A DNA stretch of 64,000 bases from assembly GCF_900100625.1 (NCBI RefSeq), contig NZ_FMTY01000001.1, forward strand, positions 496,001-560,000, written 5' to 3'. Of this stretch, positions 27,276-37,441 are shown piece by piece (positions within the stretch are counted from its first letter, which is position 1; every line of letters starts with the position of its first letter). The position numbers were made by a program, and so were the translations under genes. The stretch comes from Flavobacterium saliperosum (GTDB lineage Bacteria; Bacteroidota; Bacteroidia; Flavobacteriales; Flavobacteriaceae). The notes under the pieces are model-generated. The model ran no database searches and was not told the DNA's origin. It was given only the letters and a program-made list of their open reading frames with translations.

Positions 27276-29078
27276 TTAGTGATGAAGTTGTTCTTCGCCG
27301 TCTTTATATGGAACGGTTTGCGGAACGAAGTCCTCGTCATGACCCGGCTTACTGTAATCGTAAGGCCAACGGTATACGTGAGGGATTTCACCCGGCCAGT
27401 TGCCATGCATGTGTTCTACAGGAGCGGTCCATTCCAATGTATTTGATCTCCAAGGGTTCATCGGTGCTCTCTTACCGTAGAAAATACTGTAGAAGAAATT
27501 CCAGATAAACACTAATTGGAAAGCGGCACCCACTAAAGCGAATACGGTAATCAATACGTTAACATCGGCTAAATCGTCGAATAACGGGAATGCGGTGTTT
27601 GTGTAATAACGTCTTGGTAAACCAGCCATACCGATGAAGTGCATTGGAAAGAAAACTCCGTAAGCACAAACTGCAGTCACCCAGAAGTGAATGTAACCTA
27701 AGTTTTTATTCATCATTCTTCCGAACATTTTAGGGAACCAGTGGTAAACACCCGCGAAGAATCCGTAAAGTGCAGAGATACCCATTACCAAGTGGAAGTG
27801 TGCCACTACGAAATACGTATCGTGAACGTTGATATCCAAAGTAGAGTCTCCAAGAATGATTCCCGTTAAACCTCCAGTGATGAAGGTAGACACCAATCCG
27901 ATAGAGAACAACATTGCAGGGTTTAACTGTAGGTTACCTTTCCATAATGTTGTAATATAGTTGAATGCTTTTACCGCTGAAGGAATCGCAATCAATAAGG
28001 TTGTAAATGTAAATACCGATCCTAGGAATGGGTTCATACCAGAGATAAACATGTGGTGACCCCAAACAATCGTCGATAAGAAAGCAATTGCTAAAATAGA
28101 TGCAATCATCGCACGGTAACCAAAAATTGGTTTACGGGAATTGGTTGCAATAATTTCAGAGGTGATACCTAATGCAGGTAACAATACGATGTAAACTTCA
28201 GGGTGTCCTAAGAACCAGAACAAGTGTTCGAACAATACTGGTGACCCCCCTTGGTAATGTAAAACTTCACCTGAAATAAAGATATCGGATAAGAAGAACG
28301 ACGTACCGAAACTTCTATCGAAAATTAACAATAAAGCAGCAGACAATAAAACCGGGAACGAAACGATACCGATAATTGCCGTTACGAAGAACGCCCAGAT
28401 TGTTAATGGCAATCTTGTCATGGACATTCCTTTTGTTCTCAGGTTGATAACCGTTACGACGTAGTTCAATGAACCCATCAAAGACGAAGCGATGAAAATA
28501 GCCATAGACACTAACCATAGCGTCATACCTGTTCCTGAACCCGGAATTGCCTGAGGCAAGGCGCTTAACGGCGGATAAATTGTCCATCCTGCCGAAGCCG
28601 GTCCTGATTCAACAAATAAAGAGCACAACATGATTACGGTAGAGATGAAAAACATCCAATATGAAATCATGTTCATGAAACCGGATGCCATATCACGGGC
28701 TCCGATTTGTAATGGTATCAACAAGTTACTGAAAGTTCCACTTAAACCTGCTGTTAATACGAAGAATACCATGATGGTACCGTGAATCGTAACTAACGCA
28801 AGATAAATATCATTACGCATTACTCCTCCAGGAGCAAATTTTTCACCTAAAAGAAACTTAAAGATTCCGAAAGATTCTTCCGGCCAAGCGATTTGCATAC
28901 GGAATAACAACGACATCGCAACCCCAACAATACCCATGATTAAACCAGTAATCAAGTATTGTTTTGCAATCATCTTATGATCAATACTAAAGATGTATTT
29001 AGTAATGAAAGTATCCTTGTGGTGGTGTTCGTGATCGTGTCCGTGATCGTGACTTAAATCGTGTCCTACTGCTGACAT
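27276..29078 (-). CDS. coxA: Cytochrome c oxidase subunit I
   Basis: A 600-residue inner-membrane protein with at least twelve helices that holds the low-spin heme and the heme-CuB oxygen-reducing centre. Ligand motifs are intact: IHGTIMVFF (H99 region), GHPEVYIVLLP (histidine-tyrosine pair), WGHHMFISG (the two CuB histidines) and VVAHFHLVMG (both hemes). The N-terminal 20 residues are histidine-rich (HDHGHDHEHHH) and the C-terminus ends in HH. It is the last gene of the act-cox operon, 35 bases after subunit II, and ends in a clear terminator. Subunits III and IV are encoded at 0.8-2.8 kb instead. Confidence 0.96.
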   Translation of the reverse strand: MSAVGHDLSHDHGHDHEHHHKDTFITKYIFSIDHKMIAKQYLITGLIMGIVGVAMSLLFRMQIAWPEESFGIFKFLLGEKFAPGGVMRNDIYLALVTIHGTIMVFFVLTAGLSGTFSNLLIPLQIGARDMASGFMNMISYWMFFISTVIMLCSLFVESGPASAGWTIYPPLSALPQAIPGSGTGMTLWLVSMAIFIASSLMGSLNYVVTVINLRTKGMSMTRLPLTIWAFFVTAIIGIVSFPVLLSAALLLIFDRSFGTSFFLSDIFISGEVLHYQGGSPVLFEHLFWFLGHPEVYIVLLPALGITSEIIATNSRKPIFGYRAMIASILAIAFLSTIVWGHHMFISGMNPFLGSVFTFTTLLIAIPSAVKAFNYITTLWKGNLQLNPAMLFSIGLVSTFITGGLTGIILGDSTLDINVHDTYFVVAHFHLVMGISALYGFFAGVYHWFPKMFGRMMNKNLGYIHFWVTAVCAYGVFFPMHFIGMAGLPRRYYTNTAFPLFDDLADVNVLITVFALVGAAFQLVFIWNFFYSIFYGKRAPMNPWRSNTLEWTAPVEHMHGNWPGEIPHVYRWPYDYSKPGHDEDFVPQTVPYKDGEEQLHH

Positions 29079-29113
29079 ATTTTTTTAATTTGAATAGTAT
29101 TAAAAAACAATAA

Positions 29114-30280
29114 TTATTTAACTTGAGCTAAAGCTTTGGTAGAATCTACTTTTACAGTTTCAGGCTTTACAGCAGGAACCGTCGCTTCAGCAGCGGGAGC
29201 TTCAGCCGCTTTTGCTTCCTTAATCACTCTGCTTGCTGTTGGTTGAACGCTTAACCATTTTTTGAAATCGGCTTCGCTTTCCACAACAATTTTCATTTGC
29301 ATGTTATAGTGAGAAGGACCACAGATTTTATTACATAATAATAAATAATCAAAAGTATAGGAATCCAATGCAGCCTGACCCTTAGCGACTAATTCTGCAC
29401 TTTTCTTAGCTCTGATCTTGTTGATTCTGGCCACTTTCTCCACCATATCAGGAGTGTTACGCATTTCGTCGGTAGTCATGGTAGGGGTGAAAGCAAATTG
29501 CGTCACCATACCCGGAACACAGTTCATCTGTGCTCTGAAGTGAGGCATGTAAGCTGAATGCAATACATCCTGAGAACGCATTTTGAAAACGATTTTCTTA
29601 CCTACAGGCAAATGCAATTCAGCAACCTGTTTGTCATCCTGTGCGTTTGGATCTGACAAATCAATACCCAGTGTATTAACACCTTCGATATAACGGATAT
29701 TCGCTTTTCCTAATGAATTGTCTTTACCGGCATAACGTGCTTCCCAACTAAATTGTTTCGCATACAATTCCACATACATAACATCTTCTTCCTCATCCAC
29801 AAACATAATGTTTGTCCAAGCGTACAATCCATAAAGGATTAAACCTGCCAAAACGATTACCGGAATGATGGTCCAAATGAACTCCAATTTATCATTATCG
29901 GCAAAATACAACGCTTTATTTCCCTCTTTACCACGGTATTTGAACGCGAAGAAGTGCAATAACGCTTGGGTGATGGTCTGTACAATGAAAATCAAAATCA
30001 TGGAAATCCACATCAATTGATCCACATCCTTACCATGTTCTGAAGCGGAACCGCTCATCAATGGCAAATCACCAAATTTCACAACACAATAAATAGTAGT
30101 AAGATAAATGAAGACCAAGAAGCCAAACATTAAATATCCATTTACATTATTATCGTTATCGTTGGCAATTTCAGAATTATCATTCTTTGCCCCAATCTGC
30201 GTTAAATCGAATATCTTAGTCAATTGCCAAACAGCAATTCCTAATAAAACTACAACTATAAGTACCAATAAACTTGTCAT
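29114..30280 (-). CDS. coxB: Cytochrome c oxidase subunit II
   Basis: A 388-residue subunit that takes electrons from cytochrome c through the binuclear CuA centre. The CuA ligands are intact: H in QDVLHSAYMPHF and C-N-K-I-C-G-P-S-H-Y-N-M (C-x3-C-x3-H-x2-M). Unlike classical subunit II with two helices, about four hydrophobic segments precede the CuA domain (about residues 3-20, 48-66, 90-110 and 137-155). The C-terminal 40 residues are an Ala/Pro/Lys-rich linker. No fused cytochrome c is present, so electrons probably come from the ActE or ActA hemes. It follows actF by 20 bases. Confidence 0.95.
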   Translation of the reverse strand: MTSLLVLIVVVLLGIAVWQLTKIFDLTQIGAKNDNSEIANDNDNNVNGYLMFGFLVFIYLTTIYCVVKFGDLPLMSGSASEHGKDVDQLMWISMILIFIVQTITQALLHFFAFKYRGKEGNKALYFADNDKLEFIWTIIPVIVLAGLILYGLYAWTNIMFVDEEEDVMYVELYAKQFSWEARYAGKDNSLGKANIRYIEGVNTLGIDLSDPNAQDDKQVAELHLPVGKKIVFKMRSQDVLHSAYMPHFRAQMNCVPGMVTQFAFTPTMTTDEMRNTPDMVEKVARINKIRAKKSAELVAKGQAALDSYTFDYLLLCNKICGPSHYNMQMKIVVESEADFKKWLSVQPTASRVIKEAKAAEAPAAEATVPAVKPETVKVDSTKALAQVK

Positions 30281-30300
30281 TTGTTTATTACTTTAAAATA

Positions 30301-31794
30301 TTAATAATGGAAATGTTTACTTTCTTCGATTAACGGGTTGCGTTTTGCCAATAACGGAGCTTTCGTTAAAGCGGTAAACACTACAAAGATGAATAATCCG
30401 AAGAAGAATAACAATGAACTGATTTCTGATACCCCAATGAACCATTGGTCACCAACTGTAGCCGGCATAATCATATTGAAGAAATCGATATAGTGTCCGG
30501 TTAAGATAATGATTCCGGCCATAACTACAATCCAAGTCAGACGTTTGAAATCGGTATTGATTAAGATTAAAATCGGCAACACAAAGTTCATTACAACCAT
30601 ACCGAAAAACGGTAAATTATAATTCTCAATTCGTGTTACGAAATAAGTAACCTCTTCCGGAATATTGGAATACCACATCAACATGAATTGAGAGAACCAC
30701 AAATACGTCCAGAAAACGGAGATACCGAACATGAATTTCGCTAAGTCATGGATATGACTTGTGTTCACATATTCCAAATATCCTTTTGATTTTAAATATA
30801 AAGTAACGAATGCAATTGTTGTAATACCACTTACGAAGAAGCTGGCAAAAACATACCATCCGAACAATGTACTGTACCAGTGCGGATCAACAGACATAAT
30901 CCAGTCCCAAGAAGCAATCGATTCGGAAACGATAAAGAAGGCTAAGAAAGCAGCTGCTATCTTGAAATTCTTTTTGTAGAACGAATCATCAGAAGCATTG
31001 TCTTGCGCTAATGAGTTTTTTCTTGAGAAATAACGGTAGATATTCCATCCCGCTAAGAAAACTAAAGCTCTGATTAGGAAGAAAGGAACATTAAGGAAAC
31101 CTGATTTACCAGCAATAATGGCATCATAGTTTTCACTTTTAGGATCCGTAACCCCTTCGGCCATCCATGTAAACAAATGGTTCATGTGCATACCGGATAA
31201 AACCAATAAAAGGAAAAAGATAATAGATCCCGGTAACAAATACGCAGTGATACCTTCCATAACACGGAACAATACCGGAGACCATCCTGCCTGTGCAGCC
31301 CATTGGATAGCGTAAAATGTTAATACACCCACCGAAATCAACAAAAAGAAGATACAGGCAACATACATTGCAGCCCAAGGTTTGTTTTGCAATTGGTGTA
31401 ACACGTGCTCTAAATGTGCTTCGTGCTCCTTGTGAGCATCCGCTTCATGCGTATCCGCTTTAGCAGCGTGAGCGTCGTGGTGATTTTCCTCTACTACAGG
31501 AGCCACTTCCGCTTTCATTGTGTCTTTTTCAACAGTATTTACAGTATCATTAGCAACTGCCTCATGAGTTTCCGTTTTAGGGGCTTCATGGTGAGCTTCT
31601 GCAGGAGCAGCAACAGCGTGAGCGTCGTGCGCAGGAGCAGCGGCATGATGACCGTCATGATGACTTTCGGCTAATATTTTTTCTACGTCTGCAGTAGTTT
31701 TTGGTGCAGTTAAAAAACCATATGCAATTCCCAATAACCCAAGAGCCATAAGAACGAATGCAAAAGTTTTTAATTTGTTTGAAAATGTGTACAT
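30301..31794 (-). CDS. actF: Alternative complex III subunit ActF (membrane quinol-site paralogue)
   Basis: A 497-residue membrane protein with about ten helices of the quinol:cytochrome c oxidoreductase quinone-binding subunit 2 family. An N-terminal helix (residues 10-28) is followed by a roughly 100-residue, highly charged histidine/alanine/glutamate-rich linker (about 40-140, with HHDGHHAAAPAHDAHAV and HHDAHAAKADTHEADAHKEH), then the conserved bundle including GMHMNHLFTWMAEGV and ASWDWIMSVDPHWYSTLFGW. It is the last act gene and leads directly into coxB. The linker may bind metal or lie in the periplasm; no known motif assigns it. Confidence 0.92.
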   Translation of the reverse strand: MYTFSNKLKTFAFVLMALGLLGIAYGFLTAPKTTADVEKILAESHHDGHHAAAPAHDAHAVAAPAEAHHEAPKTETHEAVANDTVNTVEKDTMKAEVAPVVEENHHDAHAAKADTHEADAHKEHEAHLEHVLHQLQNKPWAAMYVACIFFLLISVGVLTFYAIQWAAQAGWSPVLFRVMEGITAYLLPGSIIFFLLLVLSGMHMNHLFTWMAEGVTDPKSENYDAIIAGKSGFLNVPFFLIRALVFLAGWNIYRYFSRKNSLAQDNASDDSFYKKNFKIAAAFLAFFIVSESIASWDWIMSVDPHWYSTLFGWYVFASFFVSGITTIAFVTLYLKSKGYLEYVNTSHIHDLAKFMFGISVFWTYLWFSQFMLMWYSNIPEEVTYFVTRIENYNLPFFGMVVMNFVLPILILINTDFKRLTWIVVMAGIIILTGHYIDFFNMIMPATVGDQWFIGVSEISSLLFFFGLFIFVVFTALTKAPLLAKRNPLIEESKHFHY

Positions 31795-31815
31795 ATTTAA
31801 ACTTTCAAATGATTT

Positions 31816-32367
31816 TTACTTACTTAATTCACCTTTTAATTTCATCACGTGATCCGTAACCATCCAACGCTCTTGTTGAGTCAATTGATTTGCGTGAGAA
31901 CCCATAGAGTTTAATCCATAAGTAATTACGTGAAAAACACTTCCTTCTGTAATCTCTCTGTCAGCATAATTAGGAACCCCCAAGAACTTCTCTCTTTTCA
32001 CAAGAGTACCCTGACCATCTCCTTTTTCACCGTGACAAACCGCACAATAAATATTGTATAATTCGGCACCCTTTTCAGGATTAACGGACAATGAATCCAA
32101 AGGCGATTTTAATTCCGCTTTCGCTTGCATGTATCCTGCCGGAGTATTTTCATAACCGTAAGGTTCAAATCCTCTTTTTATACTTCCTTTAGCCGGTAAC
32201 TGACCTTCCTTACCGCTGTTGAAAGCATCCGATTCGGAATACGTCTCGTAGGCTACTGATTCATACATGTTAGGAAAGAACTGATAGTTAGGCTTCGACT
32301 TGTCAAAGCAAGAAGTCGCCGCGATCGACACACCTACTAATGCTACTATTTTATATAAGGCTTTCAT
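31816..32367 (-). CDS. actE: Alternative complex III subunit ActE, lipoprotein mono-heme cytochrome c
   Basis: A 183-residue cytochrome. A lipobox-like AATSC at residues 16-20 predicts a lipid-anchored N-terminus. The heme attachment site is CAVCH (C108, C111, H112), and the later M in GLNSMGSHANQ is the probable sixth ligand. The DMYES-like PNMYESVAYETY is conserved in ActE proteins. It passes electrons from the complex toward the oxidase. It sits nine bases after actD and 22 bases before actF. Confidence 0.93.
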   Translation of the reverse strand: MKALYKIVALVGVSIAATSCFDKSKPNYQFFPNMYESVAYETYSESDAFNSGKEGQLPAKGSIKRGFEPYGYENTPAGYMQAKAELKSPLDSLSVNPEKGAELYNIYCAVCHGEKGDGQGTLVKREKFLGVPNYADREITEGSVFHVITYGLNSMGSHANQLTQQERWMVTDHVMKLKGELSK

Positions 32368-32375
32368 ATCTTCTA

Positions 32376-32903
32376 TTAATGCTTATCAATTACTTTAACT
32401 TCTACAGCGCCTGTATTTTTAAAGAAAGAAATCATCTCTTCTTCATTTCCGCTCACTGCAACTTCCATTAAAAAGTGGTCGTCTGTAGTGCGTACATCGG
32501 GGTTTTCAGCCTGTTTGAATGGCCATAATTTACTTCTTAAGTAAAAAGTGATTACCATTAAGTGCGCCGCAAAAAACACGGTTAACTCGAACAAAACCGG
32601 AACGAAAGCAGGCAAGTTCTGATAGAATGCAAAACTTGGTTTCCCTCCGATATCCTGAGGCCAGTCAACAATCATAATGTAATTCAGCAAATTAGCCGCA
32701 ACGGTTAATCCCACAACCCCATAAAGGAAGGAAGCGATAGCAATTCGTGTTGGTGCCAAACCCATTGCTTTGTCCAATCCGTGAACTGGGAAAGGCGTGT
32801 AAATTTCTTCGATATGATGATGAGCAGCTCTTGATGCTTTTACGGCATCCATTAAGATATCATCATCAGTATATATAGCATGTATAACTTTATTCGTACT
32901 CAT
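32376..32903 (-). CDS. actD: Alternative complex III subunit ActD (DUF3341)
   Basis: A 175-residue protein with an N-terminal cytoplasmic domain and two central membrane helices (about residues 58-77 and 107-125) arranged as a hairpin. EEIYTPFPVHGLDKAMGL is the signature of DUF3341/ActD. It holds no cofactor and is structural in the solved complexes. It lies six bases after actC on the same strand. Confidence 0.93.
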   Translation of the reverse strand: MSTNKVIHAIYTDDDILMDAVKASRAAHHHIEEIYTPFPVHGLDKAMGLAPTRIAIASFLYGVVGLTVAANLLNYIMIVDWPQDIGGKPSFAFYQNLPAFVPVLFELTVFFAAHLMVITFYLRSKLWPFKQAENPDVRTTDDHFLMEVAVSGNEEEMISFFKNTGAVEVKVIDKH

Positions 32904-32909
32904 GATCTA

Positions 32910-34316
32910 TTAATGATTATGTGAATGATGTCCTTCTTTTTCTCTTTCTCTTTTGTAGTTGTCCCCAGAAGTTTTCAAAATTGTTTTAACCTCTGCCTGA
33001 GCAATTACCGGGAAGCTTCTTGAATATAATAAGAATAATACGAAGAAGAAACCAATGGTACCGATATAAATACCCGCATCTACGAATGTTGGCTGGAACA
33101 TTGTCCATGATGACGGTAAGTAATCTCTGTGTAATGAGGTAACGATGATTACGAAACGCTCGAACCACATACCGATGTTTACCACAATCGAGATAATGAA
33201 AGAGAACATGATGCTTGTTCTTAATTTCTTGAACCACATGAACTGTGGAGAGAACACGTTACACGTCATCATCAACCAGTACGACCACCAGTAAGGACCT
33301 GTAGCACGGTTTAAGAACGCATATTGTTCGTATTCCACACCGGAGTACCACGCCACGAATAATTCCGTGATATAGGCACATCCTACGATGGAACCCGTAA
33401 TCATGATTACGATATTCATCAATTCGATATGTTGAACGGTGATATAGTCTTCTAAGTTAGACACTTTTCTCATAATGATAAGCAAGGTATTTACCATCGC
33501 GAATCCGGAGAAAATCGCACCTGCAACGAAGTACGGAGGAAGAATTGTGGTATGCCATCCCGGAATAACGGAAGTAGCAAAGTCAAAGGATACAATCGTG
33601 TGTACGGAAAGTACCAATGGAGTAGCCAAACCTGCCAATACAAGAGATACCTCTTCAAAACGTTGCCAGTCTTTTGCTCTACCCGACCATCCGAAAGAAA
33701 GGATGGAATAAATTCTTTTGTTGAAAGGCGTTACCGCTCTGTCACGGATCATAGCGAAATCCGGTAATAATCCAGTCCACCAGAAAACCAATGATACCGA
33801 AAGATACGTTGAAATCGCGAATACGTCCCAAAGTAATGGTGAGTTAAAGTTTACCCAAAGCGAACCGAATTGATTCGGAATCGGTAATACCCAGTACCCT
33901 AACCATGGACGACCCATGTGAATGATTGGGAACAAACCTGCCTGAACAACCGAGAAAATGGTCATTGCTTCCGCAGAACGGTTAATCGCCATTCTCCATT
34001 TTTGACGGAATAATAATAGTACGGCAGAAATTAGTGTTCCGGCGTGCCCGATACCAACCCACCAAACGAAGTTAGTGATATCCCAGGCCCAGCCAACTGT
34101 TTTGTTTAATCCCCAAGTTCCGATACCTGTAGTAATGGTGTATACCATACATCCTGCTCCCCAAAGGAAGGCTGCTAATGCAATGGAGAAAACGGTCCAC
34201 CATAGTTTGCTTGCTTTACCTTCTACCGGTCTAGCTACATCTACTGTTACATCGTGATAAGATTTATCACCTATAACTAAAGGTTTTCTAATGGGTGCTT
34301 CGTAGTGAGACGACAT
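32910..34316 (-). CDS. actC: Alternative complex III subunit ActC (NrfD/PsrC-like)
   Basis: A 468-residue integral membrane protein with about ten helices of the NrfD/PsrC family. It carries the quinol-binding site together with ActB. Conserved segments are VWWVGIGHAGTLISAVLLLFR, IHMGRPWLGYW and MTCNVFSPQFMWFKK. The C-terminus ends in a histidine-rich tail (EKEGHHSHNH). It is 40 bases downstream of actB, before actD, in the standard act order. It is a paralogue of ActF. Confidence 0.94.
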   Translation of the reverse strand: MSSHYEAPIRKPLVIGDKSYHDVTVDVARPVEGKASKLWWTVFSIALAAFLWGAGCMVYTITTGIGTWGLNKTVGWAWDITNFVWWVGIGHAGTLISAVLLLFRQKWRMAINRSAEAMTIFSVVQAGLFPIIHMGRPWLGYWVLPIPNQFGSLWVNFNSPLLWDVFAISTYLSVSLVFWWTGLLPDFAMIRDRAVTPFNKRIYSILSFGWSGRAKDWQRFEEVSLVLAGLATPLVLSVHTIVSFDFATSVIPGWHTTILPPYFVAGAIFSGFAMVNTLLIIMRKVSNLEDYITVQHIELMNIVIMITGSIVGCAYITELFVAWYSGVEYEQYAFLNRATGPYWWSYWLMMTCNVFSPQFMWFKKLRTSIMFSFIISIVVNIGMWFERFVIIVTSLHRDYLPSSWTMFQPTFVDAGIYIGTIGFFFVLFLLYSRSFPVIAQAEVKTILKTSGDNYKREREKEGHHSHNH

Positions 34317-34356
34317 AATCCTTTATATTGTTTCTTAATTAATATTTTTATTACTC

Positions 34357-37300
34357 TTAAGTATTTCTAACTTTTACGTGATAGAATACATTTGGTTTTG
34401 TTCCGATGTGCTCCAATAAATGATACATTCTTTCGTCTTCGGCTAACTTAGCTACCTGACCTTCTTTATCATTTACGTCTCCAAAGACCATTGCGCCGCT
34501 TGTACAAGCTGCAGAACAAGCCGTTTGGAATTCACCATCCTTAATTTCACGTCCTTCACGTTTCGCTTTAAGAATCGTAGACTGTGTCATTTGGATACAC
34601 ATTGAACATTTTTCCATAACCCCACGAGAACGAACGTTTACATCCGGGTTCAATACCATACGACCCAAATCATCATTCATGTGATAATCGAACTCGCTGT
34701 TTTTGCTGTATAAGAACCAGTTGAAACGACGTACTTTATACGGACAGTTGTTTGCACAGTAACGCGTACCCACACAACGGTTGTAAGCCATTTGGTTTTG
34801 CCCCTGACGACCGTGAGATGTTGCCGCTACCGGACATACTGTTTCACAAGGTGCGTGATTACAGTGCTGACACATTACCGGTTGGAAAGCTACCTGAGGG
34901 TTTTCAGAAGGATCTTCCATACCTGTTAGGGTAGTGATTGAATTCGTTAAACCTTTTGCGGTATTTTTCAACACAACGTCTTTGTCGAATGTTTCTTCAG
35001 AAGAATAGTATCTGTCAATACGCAACCAGTGCATATCACGGCTTCTTCTCACTTCCGATTTACCAACTACCGGAACATTGTTTTCAGCGTGACAAGCGAT
35101 AACACATGCGCCACATCCCGTACAAGCATTTAGGTCAATTGACAAATTAAAGTGGTGACCGATGGAACGGTCAAAAGAATCCCAAAGATCCACTTCCGTA
35201 GCTGGAGTAGCTTTGTGATCTAAAGATACCATCGGAACAATGTTCCACTCCGCAGCATCCTTAGTATTGAATATTTCCAAGGTAGTTTCTTTGATGATAT
35301 CACCTCTACCCATTAATGTTTTCTGTAACTGAACGCAAGCGAATTCATGATCTCCTGCGGTTTTGGTCACTTTAGCCACCTGATTTGCAACTTGGTTGGC
35401 ATACAATTTATACGCATTAACCCCAACCTGCATTTCCTCTTTCATTCCTTCTTTACGACCGTATCCCAAAGCCAATCCGATAGTTCCGACAGCCTGACCC
35501 GGTTGAATAATTACTGGAACGTTTTCTAATTTGGTACCGGCGACTTCAATAGTAGTATAACTTCCGTTAAGACCACCGTTAGCCACGTTAAAGTTTTCCA
35601 ATCCTAAACGCTCTGCATCTTTTTTGGAAACCGTAACGTAGTTATCCCAAGAAGCTCTTGTGATCGGATCCGGAAACTCTTGCAACCAAGGGTTGTTAGC
35701 CTGTTGACCGTCCCCCATTCCTGTTTTAGTGTACAATACCAATTCCAAACCTCCTTCATTTTTAGCTTTCGCCAAAGTAGAAGCCGCGGTAGCAAAATCA
35801 GCAGCACCACCAGTAACCGGAGCCACTTCAGAAGTATACACTCCATCGTGAACCAATTTATTCCAAGTTGTTCCTGTAGCAATTGAAGAACCAACTGCTT
35901 TTAAGAAATCATAGTAAGAAGCAGTATTACCAGTCCAAGCCATCAAGGCTTCCTGGAATTGTTTAGTATCAAACAACGGACGAATCGTCGGCTGCATGAT
36001 GGCATAATGTCCTTTTGTAATCATTACGTCACCCCACGATTCCAAATAATGAGGTGCCGGAGCAGCGATAGTAGCTTTAACAGCCGTTTCATCTTCTCTT
36101 AAAGAGAATACAACAGATGTTTTAACTTTTTTCAAACCTTCGGCGAAATCGTAACTGTTTGCTAAGGTATACATCGGATTAACACCGTTCATAATTAAAG
36201 TATGAACCGAGCCCGCTTTCATATCAGCAACCAATTGCGCCACAGCTTTACTGTCACCTTTACGGATTAAACGCGCAGCCGAAGGATTGAATGCTTCTGA
36301 ACTTAACGCTTTGTTAATTGCCAATACCAATAATTGTGCGTTAACATCATCCAAACCGGAAACCAAAACTCCTTTTCCGCCTGCCGCTTTTAACTGCTGC
36401 GCCGCTTTTGTCACCGCTTCATCGTACTTACCTAAATTGGCAGCACCCGCTGAAGCACCAGTAACGATACTGTATATTTTAACTAAAGCTTGTTTTTGTT
36501 CTGTAACCGTAAGCGGAATACGTTTGTCGGCATTGGCACCGGCCAAAGACATATTTGCTTCGATTTGGATATGCTTGGACATTTTTCCATTTTTAGGAAC
36601 ACGTCCTTTGGAATATCCTGCATCATATCCTCCTCCTTGCCAATCACCTAAGATATCCGCGCCAACCGACACGATAACATCCGCTTTTGCGAAATCGTAA
36701 TCCGCTAAAGCTCTTTCACCGTATACCATTTGGAAGGCATCCAAAGCCGTGGAAGAAGAAACCGCATCATAAACAACGTGTTTTGCAGTTGGATTCTTCG
36801 CGATAAAATCAGCGATCAATCGATCGGTTGAAGGACTTGCCATTGTATTGGTTAACAATACCACCTGACCGCCTTTTGCTTTGGCTTCCGCTAAACTTTT
36901 TGCAACTGAAGCATTAACATCAGCCCAAGAAGCATCTTTACCGGAAATTTTCGGTTGTTTTAAACGCATGCTGTCATACAACGACAATACCGAAGCATGA
37001 ACTCTTGCGTTAGCACCAAACTTAGCGTTTGGCAAATTATTATTTTCAACTTTAATAGGACGACCTTCGCGGGTTTTGACCAAGATATTTGCAAAATCAA
37101 ATCCATCCATCATGGTTGTTGCGTAATAATCAGCAACACCAGGAATGATCTCTTCAGGTTGAACTACATAAGGTATAGACTTTACAACCGGACCTTCACA
37201 CGCAGCTAAAGAAGCAGCTGCAGTAGAGAATCCAACGTATTTCAAAAAGTCACGACGAGTTGTTGATGTAGCAGACAAAGTAGCCGCGTCACCCAGGAAT

Positions 37301-37410
37301 TCATCCGTAGGGATTTCTTCAACAAATTCATTGTTTCTTAGCGTCTCAACAATAGAGCTATTTTGGTCTAGCTCCTCAACACTTTTCCAGTATTTTTTGT
37401 TTGATGCCAT
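34357..37410 (-). CDS. actB: Alternative complex III subunit ActB (molybdopterin oxidoreductase-like iron-sulfur protein)
   Basis: A 1017-residue fusion. A variant Tat motif, RRDFLKY, lies at residues 52-58, unusually far from the N-terminus, followed by a hydrophobic run ending SLAAC (C71), matching the TAT-variant-translocated family. Residues about 80-740 are a molybdopterin-oxidoreductase-like domain that in this family has lost its cofactor. The C-terminal 260 residues are a four-cluster ferredoxin domain with CTGCGACVIACHAENN, CQHCNHAPCETVCP, CVGTRYCANNCPYK and CSMCIQ...CSAAC. It conducts electrons from menaquinol to the ActA hemes. Confidence 0.95.
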   Translation of the reverse strand: MASNKKYWKSVEELDQNSSIVETLRNNEFVEEIPTDEFLGDAATLSATSTTRRDFLKYVGFSTAAASLAACEGPVVKSIPYVVQPEEIIPGVADYYATTMMDGFDFANILVKTREGRPIKVENNNLPNAKFGANARVHASVLSLYDSMRLKQPKISGKDASWADVNASVAKSLAEAKAKGGQVVLLTNTMASPSTDRLIADFIAKNPTAKHVVYDAVSSSTALDAFQMVYGERALADYDFAKADVIVSVGADILGDWQGGGYDAGYSKGRVPKNGKMSKHIQIEANMSLAGANADKRIPLTVTEQKQALVKIYSIVTGASAGAANLGKYDEAVTKAAQQLKAAGGKGVLVSGLDDVNAQLLVLAINKALSSEAFNPSAARLIRKGDSKAVAQLVADMKAGSVHTLIMNGVNPMYTLANSYDFAEGLKKVKTSVVFSLREDETAVKATIAAPAPHYLESWGDVMITKGHYAIMQPTIRPLFDTKQFQEALMAWTGNTASYYDFLKAVGSSIATGTTWNKLVHDGVYTSEVAPVTGGAADFATAASTLAKAKNEGGLELVLYTKTGMGDGQQANNPWLQEFPDPITRASWDNYVTVSKKDAERLGLENFNVANGGLNGSYTTIEVAGTKLENVPVIIQPGQAVGTIGLALGYGRKEGMKEEMQVGVNAYKLYANQVANQVAKVTKTAGDHEFACVQLQKTLMGRGDIIKETTLEIFNTKDAAEWNIVPMVSLDHKATPATEVDLWDSFDRSIGHHFNLSIDLNACTGCGACVIACHAENNVPVVGKSEVRRSRDMHWLRIDRYYSSEETFDKDVVLKNTAKGLTNSITTLTGMEDPSENPQVAFQPVMCQHCNHAPCETVCPVAATSHGRQGQNQMAYNRCVGTRYCANNCPYKVRRFNWFLYSKNSEFDYHMNDDLGRMVLNPDVNVRSRGVMEKCSMCIQMTQSTILKAKREGREIKDGEFQTACSAACTSGAMVFGDVNDKEGQVAKLAEDERMYHLLEHIGTKPNVFYHVKVRNT

Positions 37411-37441
37411 TGTATATAAATATTAGCTTCTTAATTTATTA

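Noticed and set aside
36287..36700. 137-residue plus-strand open frame inside actB
   Set aside because: Antisense shadow of a conserved gene with no promoter; the biased alanine codons of actB open the reverse frame.
34357..37410. ActB as a working molybdopterin enzyme
   Set aside because: The operon layout with ActA, ActC and ActF and the internal Tat signal identify it as the complex III subunit, which in this family has lost the molybdenum cofactor.
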